From Berberis thunbergii (taxonomy: Eukaryota > Streptophyta > Magnoliopsida > Ranunculales > Berberidaceae), in the NCBI GenBank assembly GCA_003290165.1, contig QNQO01000504.1, positions 62,001 through 126,000 on the forward strand: 64,000 bases of DNA, written 5' to 3'. Shown here one piece after another: positions 47,077-59,503 of this stretch. Below the pieces are notes generated by a model. The model was not told where the DNA came from. It worked only from the letters and a program-made list of their open reading frames with translations, and made no database searches. Each line of letters opens with the position of its first letter. Position 1 is the first letter of the stretch. A program made the position numbers and the translations under genes.

Positions 47077-49213
47077 GTTTTCTTTTGGGTTGGGGTTTGA
47101 TCGGTGTTCATAACTCCGATCAGCCGTGTTAGGGCCTTGGTGGCATCCTTGGGAGCCCTTAGAACCGACATGCAAGACTGTTTTGTGGTTGGCCAAAATT
47201 GTTTTCAAAAAAATCAGGATGCATGTTTGTTTAGAGGGTTCCTCGGCGTGAAACCAGGCTTTGGGTGCGTGGGTAAGCCTCTTTTTCGTGACTCTGAGTG
47301 TCCTTAGACTCTTTTGTGGATTGTTGTGCAGTTTGGTAGTGATCAGACCGGTGTAGGGAGGGTTTCGGCGCGTTTTCGCCAAACCTTGGGTTTCGGCGGG
47401 GTGGTTGCCGATTTCCTTTTGGCTGTAAGTATTCCTTTCAGTCACGCGTTGCTTGTTTTTTTTTATTTATTTCGGTTTTCGGCTAGTTTGCTCATTTTCG
47501 AGCCCGCCTTGCAGTTTTAGAATTTCCGTGGCCTTGCATTCGTGATTTTGCGTGTTTGGAGCTTCGACCAGTGGGAATTGGGTTTTGAAAATCCATTCCG
47601 CCAGGTGAGTGGAACTATAATATTATTTTGATAAAATAATTACTTGAAATCCTGAAATGAATTTTTATATTATACCGTCAATTGTGTGGAATTGAATCCG
47701 AATCTGAAATTCGGAGTTTTCAGATATTTCGAGGATTGTGTTAGTTACGTGTGAATGAATTATGCATTGGATTTTCAGAAAGCTTGATACTCGAATGAAA
47801 TTGAATAGTAATTTTGGTGTGATTAGGCTTTGGTGTAATGACATGAGACTGGTATGCTTTGTTTTCTAGTTTGCATAGCCTATCATGTTTTACCGTGGAT
47901 TTTCGAGTCTTGAGCATGCATGATAAGCGACTAGAATAAATTTATTGTGGTGATTTGGGTCATGTTGGGACCCTGGTATAGTCGTGGTTTTATAAAATTG
48001 CCGAATTGTTTATGGTTGCACGTTTGTACATTTGGTTATGTACAGATTTGTCATTTGTGCATGTGGATAGTAGTATAAGTGTCTTTACCCCCGCTATAAT
48101 GCCTGTTTGCCGATGCTTAGGAGCTTGCTCGCATCGAGAGTTGGATGGTGCTGGAGATGACTCGCACCTGACATTGTGGACGCTATTGCATGTGGCAAGC
48201 TTGCTGAGGTGCGGTGAGCTCCCGCACGCACTTGCCACTATAGAGTGCAGTAGGACGGGTCCCGGAGGATGTGCTTTGGAGATTACTCGCTTTCCCTCCC
48301 AGCGCGCTTGATTTGGATTATGTTAGGTTGGCCGTGTTAGGCCAGTCGTTCGGGAGATTTGAGTTTGTATCCTGGCAGATGGCACCCCATTAGAATACAA
48401 ACAAGCCCGAAGTGGTACTGGTGCACGTTGTGGGATGTGTCTGGGTGAGACACATTCGTAGGGTATGCGGATACCTACGATATGAGACACTTATACAGGA
48501 TTTTACATGATTTCTGATTTCAACTTCATTGCTATACCTAGGAGACTAGGAGGAATTATGAGATTGATTCATTTCCATTGCTTGATATTTACTATGTTTA
48601 AATCATGTGAAATGACCGGCATATATCGTAAACTGATAGTTATTGTTGAATCTGAAATGTTTGTGTTGTTGCTTGAACTTAGAAACATTATCCTTAGAGA
48701 CACGGTGTGATTTAGACTTTAGAACTGGTTGTTTATTTATTGTTGTCTGGCATGAATTTTCCTTGTTTATTATTCCGTTATTTGTATTTAGTTCGCTCGC
48801 ACCAGCTAGCTTTGTGCTTTGCTGACCCCGCAAGGGGTGTGCTTCTATTGGAGTGCAGGCAGTGTTGGAGTTCCTGCTGATCGTGGCGCGTAGGCCTCGA
48901 TTTTTGTTGTAGGCGTGTTTTGAGCTTTTTGGTTGTGTCCGCCCTGTACGGGTATGTTTTGCTTTCTCTGTATTTCAGATTTACTATATTGTTAAACTAG
49001 ATGTTTGTATACTGTTTGGTCGCTATGACTCTGGCGGGGCGAAAAAAATATATATTTATTTTGTTCAAAAATTTAGCGTAGTTTTATTTTCATTTGTTTA
49101 TCGTATCAAGAATGTGTTATATTATGATGTTGTGGCCGGTTACGATCCGCCTGTGTAGGTGTTAGTTCACGCATCGGCACGCTGCGATTCCCGTGGCGGG
49201 TCGGGGCGTGACA
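46748..49213 (+). repeat. Gypsy 3' LTR
   Basis: 2466 bp, almost identical to the 5' LTR. The visible differences are mainly a shorter CTTT run near 46880, homopolymer length near 47040, one extra C near 48089, one C fewer near 48222, and two substitutions near 48331 and 48357. The sequence just before it (TTTTTAGGTGTGTATGA) is a poor polypurine tract. Confidence 0.95.
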
Positions 49214-49218
49214 AGTTT

Positions 49219-52200
49219 ACTCTACTACATTCATTTTTTATGGGTAGGATGGAATTTCTATAGTAGGTATGGGACCTTTGAGCTATTGTGCTTCTTACCT
49301 ATCTTTCCACTTCCATGAACACTTAGAACAGTTTCTTGTATGTGAGAAAGATGTTATGCATTGGAAACATTTTATTGATATGTGTTAGTTTAAAATTAAT
49401 ATAACATGTAAAGTGATCTTTAAGGGTTTCTTTTGAATAAACCTAGATGACAATCAATGTTAAGACTAGCAACTGTAATTTATCAATTAGGTTAAATGGA
49501 TGATTCAGTAGAACTTATCTTTTAAGTCTCATCTTTTCATGTGGCTGGGATATATTGCACATGAAATACTAAATATAAGAAAGATATGATATTTAGGGTA
49601 AGGAAAACATCAAATGTTTTTGATTCCCTTGTCTCCCAAGTTCCATAACTGGGATCTCACACATAAAAGTTACATTCCAGGCATGGAAGAGTAGAGCTGT
49701 AAGGGAGCAGTAGTTATGGGAGATAAGACTTTTATCTAACTCCCACTCCACTTGCAATTAATTAATTAAATGGAGATTTAAAACTTCTATAACGTGATTG
49801 ACTATGATTTGAAAGCAGAACTATCTATTTTATTTGGGTGGAAAAGAGGAAAGCCAGATTTCTGTAATTGGACTGTGTTGACCAAACATGCTTCGAGGGT
49901 TCTGCATTTTTCGTGTGTTGGGACCATAGTTAGCAATTTGGCATGATGGCCAAAGAAATCCGGGTGAAAAAGTTTGTGTCTAGTTCAATTTTGAAAGACA
50001 ACCTCTAATGCAAGATTAGGTTAAACATGAGTATAGTGAAAAACCGAGAAAGTATTATGTTAGTACACATTCCTTGTAAATATGTATGAGCAAAAGTTTG
50101 GCTATAGCAAATAGAGAGTGATGGATAACAAAAATTAGACTTACTAATTGTTAATATTGTTTTCACGGTGATATTAGGTGAACAGTACAACATATGCTAT
50201 CTGTTTGTTAAGAAAATTTGTCTCATTTGTATGTTCAAAAGATACTTTAGAATTTTTATGATACTGATATGATTTGTGAAATTAATCGTATGCTTAGGCG
50301 ATCCCTGCCTTTAGTTGCCCCTAAACAGGCGGTGATGGTCCTATATGTTACAAGTTTCTCCTTCAGAAGGCACTCAAAACTTCTCTAGGTTTCAAGTTGA
50401 GACAGATGGTGGCAATAAGATAATAATTACATAATCTTTACTAGTGTTAATGTAATCATTTGGTTTTGCCATGATTAATATTTCATCTTTTTTATTTCTC
50501 ATTTTGACTGAGAAGAAGGTTCAGGAATTTGCTTGCTTGTCACCGCGTCTCTATCACCAACACTGTAGTCCATTTTTCATGACAATTGAAGTTATATTTC
50601 TTAGTGGAATTGTTACTTATTTTGAAGTATCTAATCATCCTTAAATTTTTTTTTTTGAAGTACATAGTCATCCTTAAACAAAATAGTTGAAGTATCTAGT
50701 CGTCCTCAAAAGATCCAGTGTTTATTCTGTTTTTAGTTGTTTCCTACTGGTGGGGAGAGACGAGTATTTGTTCCACTTAATTACTGTCCCTGTCCTAATT
50801 GTAAGAACCAAGTCTAGAATTTTCTGTGTACCTTCACAATGATCTTCACCGTGGAAGATTTTGGTTCGTTATTTCAAAAAACAACTCACATTTAGTTATG
50901 GAAGGTTAAAGCTTGATTGCTAGCAACTGAACCTCGAGTTATCAATTACGGATGATTTCACAGCAACATTGAGCTGAAACTAAGATCATCCACCAGTGCA
51001 ACCTGTGTTGAGTTTGGTTTTAGGTCATAAAGGCATAGTTGCTGATTTATATTGATTACTCTAACTATATTAAGTAGGTAAGGGGTGTTGGACACAGGAC
51101 ATTTGAATATTACTCACTAATGTCAGATCTGTTCTCTGAAAAAGAATTATTTGTGAACAGAAAATTATTGAGCAATACTTTGTTATTATATCAATCAAAT
51201 CATCTATATTTAACATTAATTGCTTTCTTAGTAATGCTTTCTTGTTCTCAAGTTGCACTTTGTCAGTATATTAAGGTAGTTAACTTCATTGTTTAATATA
51301 AGTTTGCTTTTTCTTAATAACAATACTTTTTAGGTTTTCAAAATATTTCACTGAAGAATTTCCTTGCACTTGAGTGTCTCGGGGTATTCAGTCATTCATT
51401 GTATATTAAGATCCTTAGCTATTTATTATTATAAGTAGCTTTACTTATTAATGATAATACTTTTATGTTTCCAAAATGTTATTTTACATTAGAAATTCCG
51501 TCGCACTTACTGTTTTTCTGGGTGTTCAGTCCTTCACTATGTTTTAAGGCAACACCCTTAACCTTTAGATGGTTTGTTGGTAATCCAACAATTCTCGTTG
51601 TTTTTTTTGTCACGTGTCTTTGTTAACCTTACAAGCTGGAATGACTTTGTTAAGGAGTTCAAAAGAATTAGAAAACCACGAAATGGTGATAAATCAGCCA
51701 TGCTGCGAGAGATTGACACAGTTATCCATTGTATTTCACTCTATTTAACTAGTTTACTAGTGTAGAAAAACTGTACGTTTCTGCAACTACTTCGCTTTCC
51801 CCGGCCCGGAGTATACTTTATCCATAGGAGTACCTTTGCAGGAAAAGAAAAGCATTTATCTTGTAAAATATTTGAATGTCTGAATTATCTTACTGCAAGT
51901 AGTTTAGACCCTATTAGATTGAGATGATGTGTTCCTAGATATCCTATTGAACTTCTACCATCCTTGTTTTAAAATTAAAAAAAAAAACTTTTGAGATACA
52001 GTGACAAAAACTCGGAACCTGGTAGACCACCCTCTTTAGGAGTCTTGATTTTCTGTTACTGCTTGAACAGAATGTTTTGCATGAAAACTTGCTGTTTCTT
52101 GTTCCTTATGTACATAGAATACTACACACTGTACCCAAAAGCTAACGAGAATGTGGGTATCTCTAGAACTTAGGGCAGGGTGAGAGGCATTTATAGTTTT

Positions 52201-53294
52201 TAATTTATTTTTTATGACTACCAAGTAATTGCAATTATAATGATTGTCTCCTTCAAGCCCCATACTCTCAACCAATCTTTAAATCCAATTAAAAATATAA
52301 CAGTTAAAAATGCGGGAACAAAAGCTTTGGCCACACAAACAAAGATGCAGCTATGCTATGACACCTTTTGCCCCAACTCAATTCCTACACCAATTGCGAT
52401 AAATTTATTCAAATCCATTATTGCTTTTCAAAGATTTGTTGTTGAAGCTAAAGTAGGTAGAGGGTTCAATAATTATAAACTATTACATCTCCATCGTCCA
52501 ATTACTTGTGTTCATGAAGGTGGAAAGGGATATTATTGTTGTTTGCTTTGTACATAGACACTCAAAGTCGATGTTCTTCTCAATTCGAGACTCTCGTTAA
52601 TTACCTGTGGTGACTTAGACCTTAAGTTAAAGTTATTCTATGACGAAATTTTTACTAAGGTTGGATTTCAGAACTCAATATAGCTCAGATTTCCTATTAT
52701 TTGACTTGTTATTCTGTGGATATTTCACTGTTATATGGGAAAGGTTTGTCAATGTTGTTGTTAATGCGATTTTAATTTTGTCGGTGATAAGGTTTAGGCT
52801 TTCGCTTAGGGTCCCATATTAGGAGGTTTGTTAAGGCGACAACCTCATAATTATGAATACCGGAATCTGGTCCCGAACTGATTTTTTATTTTATTTTTTA
52901 CTTTGGTAAGATTTCTGAATAAAAAAAAGCTTGGGTGCTATTAGCTTGTTCTTCTGCGCAGGTATATAATTGACATTTAGAATAAGCTGTTGTTGATGTG
53001 AATCTAATTTTGTGATAGTTTCACTTAGGATCCTAGATGTTAGCAGGTTTGTTAAGTTGGCAGCCCAATAGTTATGAATACCAAGATATGTTTTTGCCTA
53101 ACCAAGATCAATATTGATGTTTGCAAGAAATATTAAAAGCCTATTCATCTCAAATATAATGTCTGAACTACATCGAAAACTTGTAGTACTAATTAGTATT
53201 ACTGCTCTAGTTTGATCCAACTAAAGGTATATCAGTTCTAAAAAAATGTAGGTTGAACTCCGTTCCAGCTGATCTACTTCTTCCTTACTGAATT
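49219..53294. other. Long spacer, no supported gene
   Basis: AT-rich sequence downstream of the WD40 gene. Two coding-like frames stand out but are unassigned: SWNDFVKEFKRIRKPRNGDK then SAMLREIDTVIH at about 51630-51730 (plus), and a 105-codon plus frame at 52240-52557 without motifs. A pair of similar segments near 52790-52850 and 53020-53080 (ATTAGGAGGTTTGTTAAGGCG / GTTAGCAGGTTTGTTAAGTTG type) suggests an old duplication. Confidence 0.4.
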
Positions 53295-54596
53295 TCAGGT
53301 AGTACGGGGAACTGAAATTTGCCACACTTTGATATCAGTGTCTAAACTGCCACTGTAAACAAGATAGGAAGAAGTGGCACCGGACCTCGAAGTAGAACTA
53401 TAATGATCAGGAGCTGCAGTTAAACATTTGACTGGACCTCCATGTCCTTCCATGACTGCCAGACATGAGTAGTTCCGGCCAACATCTCTCCTCCAAATTC
53501 TAACTGTTTTATCGGCTGATCCACTGCAAACCAGATCAGAAACTATGGCCAAGCAGAGGATGGCTTTGGTGTGCCCTCTGAGGGCACCCACGACTACCAT
53601 GTAACCACCACCACTTGCAGCACTGCTACTGCCAGCTTCTTCTGCTGCCGCATCTTTCTCCCAGACAAGAATTGATCGATCGGATGCACCTGAATATAGA
53701 GTAGTTTCGTCGGTGCCAAGTGCCAAAGCATTAACTGCTGACTTGTGTTTCTCTAGTTTAGCCAACAGTGAATGCCTTTTATCACCTGGGAGCTTTCTCC
53801 ACACTTTGATTGTCTTATCTGCTGATCCTGTGTAGACAATCCCATTGCTAGATAAGCAAATTGCATTGATGGCATCGTCGTGTGCGTTATGAATTGATTC
53901 CAGACACTTCAAGTTTGATGTTCTCCAGATTTTGAAGCTTCGGTCCCATGAAGCGGAGTATAGGTAAGACCCATCTACTGATAAGGCAAGTGCAGACACA
54001 GCGTCTACATGATGAACCCATGTGCATTTCTTGTGGCGACGCACTTGGACATAGTCGGATGAAGAAAATATCTTCGTGACACGGTCAGTGAGTGTAGGAA
54101 GGGTGGCCAGTTTGTTGAGGTGGTCTTCCTGTTGTTGGTCGCTATTGATTTGCCATACTCTGATTTTGTTGTCTTGATGGGCACTGAATAGTTTGTTACC
54201 CGAAATTACTAGATATTTCACAGAACTTTTGGTGGTAACCACAACGGTATCATTCTGAGAAACAGATGTCTTTTCTTGATCAAAAGGGTTGCGATTCCAT
54301 AAACGGATTTGTTGATCAGAAGATCCACTATAGAGAAATTTCCCAGAGAGAACAAGAGAACAGACATAAGAAGAGTGACTCTTAAGAGTTGAGATGCATT
54401 GGTAGTGTGTGGTGGGATGGTGTTCACTGAGTGAGGGAACAGATGGAAGGCTTGGTTGAGATGAGAGGGAAGATGAGTCTGTATGAACAAGTTGATGGTT
54501 GGAATATTGAGACAGAGACTGAGATTGGTATTGGGATCTCTTCCCTGAATAACATGGTAAGGGACATGGAACTATCCCCATTTTTTCCTCTTTCAA
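53295..54596 (-). CDS. WD40-repeat protein, JINGUBANG-like
   Basis: An intact, intronless 433-codon gene. Residues 1-65 are Ser/Gln-rich. Seven WD repeats follow, at about 67-100, 119-148, 187-224, 231-266, 277-312, 334-368 and 378-425, with typical ends such as YSGSSDQQIRLW, YSASWDRSFKIW, YTGSADKTIKVW and CSGSADKTVRIW, so a complete seven-blade propeller is expected. Order, spacing and the KCTWVHHVDAVSALALS block fit the plant JINGUBANG/WD40 family, whose founder restrains pollen germination; the role of this member is unknown. Two nearby ATGs are possible, giving MKEEKMGIVPCPL or MGIVPCPL; the first keeps the longest frame. It is not disrupted and is the only convincing working host gene in the window. 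Confidence 0.93.
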   Translation of the reverse strand: MKEEKMGIVPCPLPCYSGKRSQYQSQSLSQYSNHQLVHTDSSSLSSQPSLPSVPSLSEHHPTTHYQCISTLKSHSSYVCSLVLSGKFLYSGSSDQQIRLWNRNPFDQEKTSVSQNDTVVVTTKSSVKYLVISGNKLFSAHQDNKIRVWQINSDQQQEDHLNKLATLPTLTDRVTKIFSSSDYVQVRRHKKCTWVHHVDAVSALALSVDGSYLYSASWDRSFKIWRTSNLKCLESIHNAHDDAINAICLSSNGIVYTGSADKTIKVWRKLPGDKRHSLLAKLEKHKSAVNALALGTDETTLYSGASDRSILVWEKDAAAEEAGSSSAASGGGYMVVVGALRGHTKAILCLAIVSDLVCSGSADKTVRIWRRDVGRNYSCLAVMEGHGGPVKCLTAAPDHYSSTSRSGATSSYLVYSGSLDTDIKVWQISVPRTT

Positions 54597-54651
54597 ATTT
54601 CAAAAGGTGTGAAGAGAATCGGGAGGGAGGAGATGGGGAGGGAGGGTGAGT

Positions 54652-54662
54652 TCCATATTTAA
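54652..54662 (-). promoter_or_regulatory. Possible TATA box of the WD40 gene
   Basis: On the minus strand CTTAAATATGG lies about 60 bases upstream of the start codon. This is a plausible TATA-like element with a short leader. Inference from position only. Confidence 0.4.
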
Positions 54663-54699
54663 GGCAGGGGTGTTAGCAGAGGGGATGGGGGTGGGCCTA

Positions 54700-55113
54700 A
54701 GTAGACCAGTGTACAAGTGGGTGGGAGAAATGAGAGTGGGGATTGGCTAAACATAAGCCAATGGGGGATCCAACCAAAGCATAAGCATACTTGTATAGGA
54801 AAGGAAAACGTATTTTCTGAGTAGCTGCACCTTTTGGGTTTGTCTATATGCTCGCATGGGTTCATTTCGAGTCTTTTGAGTATGCGAAGGTTCGGTTCTT
54901 GTCTCATGCCAGCAAGACTTTGACTCAAATGGGGTCGCTTAGGCTCCCTAGCAAGGTTGTAAAGTCTTCGTTAGCTCCATCAAATGAAGAACACTGAAAG
55001 CTAAACAAAAAGAAAGAACATAACATGGAAATTTCTTGTTATCTCTAGTGTTGGGGGACCCAATATGTATCTCTCGAAGCATCATTTTTGCGATAAAAAA
55101 AAAAAGCAGAAAT
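54700..55113. other. Upstream region of the WD40 gene, nothing further recognised
   Basis: Presumably promoter sequence of the minus-strand WD40 gene. No motif other than the TATA-like site can be supported. Confidence 0.4.
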
Positions 55114-55271
55114 TCTAATTGTCGACGAAACCAGCGAGGGAGGACCCTCCATCCCCCTCGCGATGCGTGTAGGGGATGGGAGACACGCATCACAAGGGAG
55201 AGACACGAATCACGATGGGGATGGAGGATCCGCCCTCACTGTTTTCCTCGTTGGTTTCCTCGACAGTTAGA
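55114..55271. mobile_element. Fold-back element (small MITE-like inverted repeat)
   Basis: The left arm (55114-55156, starting TCTAATTGTCGACGAAACCA) pairs with the right arm (55217-55271), whose reverse complement starts TCTAACTGTCGAGGAAACCA. Pairing is good over about 40 bases with one 7-8 base bulge. A second hairpin GATGCGTGT...ACACGCATC lies in the loop. No coding capacity. Confidence 0.65.
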
Positions 55272-55424
55272 CAAGCTCAAAAAAAAGTTATCCAAGGTGT
55301 GTGTCTGTATTTCGATCCTGGTCCACTAAAAAATGACCAAAAATAAAATAAAAGTTAATACGACAAATATTATCCTTACCATTTTCCGCAGAATACATAT
55401 TAGAAAAGTATAAGTTATTTTAGG

Positions 55425-56850
55425 TGGGGGTATTCAATTCGGGATTTGAATGAACTCTGAATAATTTTAAATCTCGTGGATTTTAAAAAGTTTCAAATGA
55501 TTGGATTTTTTTAGATTTTATAAAGGTTTTTTTTTATGGATTTTTATAAATTCAATGGATTTTTATAAATGTGTTATTACTCATAGCCTCATAGGAAACA
55601 ATGAAAGAACATCACCTACATTATTATTCATGTCAAGACAAATCATAAAACATCATTCAAAATATCAATTAAACAATTGTTTGTATGTTACGAGAATTTT
55701 ACTTCAAATTAAAAAATATATATATACATTGAAGATGGTCCAAAAATAATACAAATAACTATTTTTACTTCAAATTGTTACCCCCGCCACCGCCACTTCT
55801 TCTCCCTTCTTCTTCTTCAATCACCACCACCACCATGCTAGCGCCACCTCTCCTCATCCTCCCCCTCTTCTTCTTCTTCTCCATCAATCACCACCGCCAC
55901 CTCTTATCCCACTTCCACCCATTTTTATTTTCTTATTCTCAACCTCTTTCCCCTCACCTCTTCTTATTATCTATTTTTTTTTATTCTCTTCATCCTCCAC
56001 TTTTTTTCTCTCTGTTTTTTTTTTCTTTTTCTCCCATCTTTTTTTTTCTTCTTCATTTTTTCCTCGAGAAGGTTCTGGCAAGTGTGGAACCTCCACTCAC
56101 AGAACCTCCGCAAGAGCAAAGAAGAAAAATTAGGAAAAGAAGAAGAGAGGAGAAAAGAATAAAAGAAGAAGAAAAACAAAGAGAAAAGTAGTAGAAGACG
56201 AAAAAATCAGAAGGAAAAAACAAGTGAATAACAAAAAAAATATGAAGAGAAGACAAAAAGATAAAATAAGAGAGAGAATGAGAAGAAAAGAAGAAGAATA
56301 ATAACAAAAAAGAAGAACAAGAACAAAAGAGAAGAGGAAGTGCGGGTAGTGGTGCAGCCAGCGGTGGTAGGGCATGGTGGTGTGGCCGAAAGTTGTGGGG
56401 CGAATTGGTGCTGCTCCTGTGAAGAGATAAGAGAAAGTAAGGTGGTGGTGTACTTCAGCAGATCACAAAAAATTGGGATGGTTGCATACTTTAGCAGAAA
56501 TGGTGGTGTTATTTAACAATAGTCAATACAAATCTGTTGAAATATGAGGAGGGAAAGGTTGGATCTGAAATAACTCTTGTTATATATATTTTCTACTCAC
56601 AAATCCTTCTACTTTAACAAATTCATTAAAATCCATTATTTCTTGAATACCCTCTGATTTTGGTGGACTTTTGAAAAACATGAATTGAATATCCCTGATT
56701 TTGATGAATGTTAAAATAATCTTTTAAAATCGGTATTTGAATACTCCTAAATTTACATGTATCATTTTAAATCTTTAATTGAATAATCCTGAATTTTAAT
56801 AAAATTTAAAACTTTCATAATTCATTAAAATTCGTAATTAAATACTAGTT
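55425..56850. mobile_element. Probable non-autonomous DNA transposon with low-complexity core
   Basis: The left part (GGGGGTATTCAATTCGGGAT, then AAATCTCGTGGATTTTAAAA) and right part (several GAATATCCCTGATTTT, TTTGAATACTCCTAAATTT and GAATAATCCTGAATTTT copies) are inverted versions of one AT-rich motif. Such GGGTATTCAATT ends with repeated AAATCC motifs are seen on plant DNA transposons. Exact ends and a target duplication could not be fixed. Confidence 0.42.
55785..56345. repeat. Polypyrimidine block followed by polypurine block
   Basis: From 55785 to about 56065 the plus strand is nearly all C and T (CTTCTTCTT, CACCACCAC). From 56105 to 56345 it is nearly all A and G (GAAGAAGAGAGGAG). Long frames across it on both strands are composition artefacts, not genes. 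Confidence 0.85.
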
Positions 56851-59278
56851 TCAAGAAAAAAATATGAGATTTAAGGTGAGAGATATAACGATCGGACCAA
56901 ATTTCATCCTCGGGCTCTTTCAAAGATGAAGGAAAATATCCTAAAAGAAAGTGAGGGATATATACGATTGGATGACAATGGTTACTTTGTCATCAGATCT
57001 TTTGGAATTAATAATCAAGCCATGCATCTGAGTGTAAGTTGCTTTCGAAAAAAGAAGAACCCAATGAGGAGAGAACGCTAAACATTTATAGTGAAGCATG
57101 ACTGAGAATCAGAAATGAGGATCAACTAGATTTGCTTGAACATGACATATAGTGCCCCATTCGAACAAGTTGTTAGTTTGATATACATTGGACCTTCTAG
57201 TCAATTTTTGGAGAACTTTATAAGGTATTCCGTGCATAATTTTTTTTTTTTAAGTTCTACAATATGTTGTAGGATGTCTTAATAAGAAATTTACTTTGAC
57301 ATAGCTAACCACATTAACAATTAACCATATGCGTGGATGAAAATACTCTTCTCTTTAGTCTTGATTACTCGATATTTCTCTAAAACATGCATGGTTGTTG
57401 AAGTCGATCAAAGATAAGTGAGTGAGGCTAGGAAACTAGGTTTTGCAACTAGATTTTGTAACTAGGTTGATGTGGTATCATTAGAGGAGGTTTTTTACAA
57501 CCTCGAAATACACATAAATACTTTGAAATTTTCATCATTCTTTCGAGATCGCGCCACATCACCATAATTACAAAATATGGTTGTAAAAACCTGATTTCTT
57601 ATAATTTTCGAAGATTAAGTTGTAGCAATCCCAGCTAACCCAATCTCACCTGATCTCTACAAATTCCATTTACTATTTTTATCAAGGGCTTCAAATCATC
57701 CTTTTTCAGTATACATGTAATATGATGTATGAATGGTAGGGCAATATGGCCATCATCATCACCTTTAACTCACCCAATGATCCAAATGCCATAACTATTC
57801 AACTTGAGATCCATTGTATTTTCACCCAACCCAGATGACATTTGGGGCCATGGTGTTCAATCCATGTCGTATGTCAACTCCTAACAAACATTATTAGAAC
57901 ACTAGTACCCTACGCACACTAAACGTGCACACATTCATTTAGTGATATTATTATTTGTTATTAAACAATAAAAATTATTTAACTCAATTAATAAAGTAAT
58001 TTTATTTTCTATTGTCTAATGCCTAATAACTTACGTGCTTTATTCTTAATTACTCACATTATATATAGGTGGCCTTGCATTTTAATGAAAAAAAATGTTT
58101 ATTCACACACACTATATATACACTATTATGGATTTTAATATGTATTCCTAAACATTGAGGAAAACGTTATTGAAAAAGGGTTTTGTACATTAATACCATT
58201 AAATCCACTCACTAAATTAGAACAATAAGCTATTTGGTGAGGATTAAAATGGTCCATGACCATGGCACATTGAAGAATGATTATTTAGACTTTACCTCCC
58301 AAGATAAATACTAGTTTAGAGTATGCCCCCAAATAAGACAAATATTGTATTTGCCAGCCCCCATGAGCCGAGCAACCTAGTGTTCTGTTTATAATAATAA
58401 ATATGGATTGATGTGCATCTCGAGAATAACAACCACTGCTTCTTCTTCCTCCCCAGTCCCTCTGTCTGGTTTCCATTTATAATCATCTCTAATGCGTCCA
58501 AAAAATGTCCTCCTATGAGTTTGACCTGTAAAACAGATGTTAGACTGTCAATGACACATTTTTTGGTGGCTGAAGGCACTCTAATGCTTAAGTCAACAAC
58601 TCTGTTTCAAGAAGGAAGTAAATTTGGACAGAACTCAGTTAAAGTTGCATACATGTATCGAATGTTCCCTTTAATTTTTCTAATAGTCGCGATTAATTAT
58701 CTATGTGACTTAAGCATGCGAGGCACAACGAAAGGAAATGTTTCTCGTAATAGTCTCCTCTTTGATGGAGATGCGTCTATGGAAGTGTAACTCCATCCAC
58801 GACTCTCTTTGGTGCAACGTTCCTCTTTTTTATGAGAGAACTTGTGTCGGCCTGGATTTGGGTTTTGATTCGTTCGGGCTTGCATTCGGGCTTTAATTAT
58901 ATCTTCTTATAGTGGGCACTGTCTTGTCCTATGTGGTTGGCTTTATTCTTCTTAGGTTTTACGAGCTGGCCCAGTAGATGGGACGTCATATCCTCGCGAT
59001 GGATGTTCTTTGCCATGTGTATGGCTGTGATGATCGATTTATATTGAATATCATCAGCTACTCCCCTCTTTAGTTAGTGGGTGTGCTGATGTGGTCATTA
59101 ACTTCATGACTATTTATCTTTTAATTTCTTTATTGCCTTGTATTTAATGTTGTCAGAAACTTTTTGCGGGTTAGTATCCCGATTCTTTGCTTGCCCATTC
59201 GTTTTTGTGTACATTTTTTGGATTTCACGTAGCCATCATATCTGGCACATTATCAGATGAGCAGTCCCTTCATTATTC
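56850..59278. other. No gene recognised
   Basis: AT-rich sequence. A 125-codon plus frame at 58413-58790 overlaps minus frames of similar length and shows no motif. Nothing can be supported. Confidence 0.45.
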
Positions 59279-59503
59279 GGCTCTATAAAGGGGGAGGGGA
59301 TGAATTCATTTTCCCTCTTTACGCTATCTTTGAAATTAGGGTTCGTTTCTTCCTTCTTTTTGTTATTCTGTTCCTTAACGATGTCCTTTGGTGATAAACT
59401 AAGCGGTAAGTCATTATCTATTAGTGATGCTCATTTTTCTCCCAAGAAAGCTTTTCAGGCGACACTAGACAATCTTCATTCTGACTTTCAATTAACCGCT
59501 TGA
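59279..59503 (+). CDS. Short unrecognised ORF behind a TATA box
   Basis: CTCTATAAAGGGGG at 59281-59294 is a good TATA element, but the ATG at 59300 is too close to use it directly. A second ATG at 59381 gives MSFGDKLSGKSLSISDAHFS followed by PKKAFQATLDNLHSDFQLTA and a stop. From the TATA box to this ATG is about 95 bases, a natural leader. The 40-residue product has no known motif. The layout resembles the start of a retroelement leader or a truncated gene cut off by the CACTA insertion at 59629. Confidence 0.3.
   Translation, partial: GSIKGEGMNSFSLFTLSLKLGFVSSFFLLFCSLTMSFGDKLSGKSLSISDAHFSPKKAFQATLDNLHSDFQLTA

Larger units (their letters stand above)
40511..49213 (+). mobile_element. Young Ty3/gypsy chromovirus-type LTR retrotransposon, gag-deleted
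   Basis: LTRs at 40511-42984 and 46748-49213 begin TGTGAGACC and end GGGGCGTGACA, and the whole element is bordered by AGTTT on both sides (40506-40510, 49214-49218). A primer site similar to that for tRNA-Met (TTGGTATAAGAGCC, 42990-43003) follows the left LTR. The interior is 3.76 kb, shorter than the usual 5-6 kb, because most of gag is missing. Pol order (protease, RT, RNase H, integrase, chromodomain-like end) is that of Ty3/gypsy, and the C-terminus fits the Tekay/Del chromovirus group. By eye the LTRs differ by about two substitutions plus a few length changes in simple repeats, so the insertion is very recent. Confidence 0.95.

Noticed and set aside
55775..56375. Overlapping long frames rich in Phe, Ser and Leu or Lys, Glu and Arg
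   Set aside because: They follow directly from C/T-only and A/G-only composition on the two strands.
58413..58790. 125-codon plus frame
   Set aside because: Overlapped by minus frames of similar length, with no motif and no plausible splice or promoter context.
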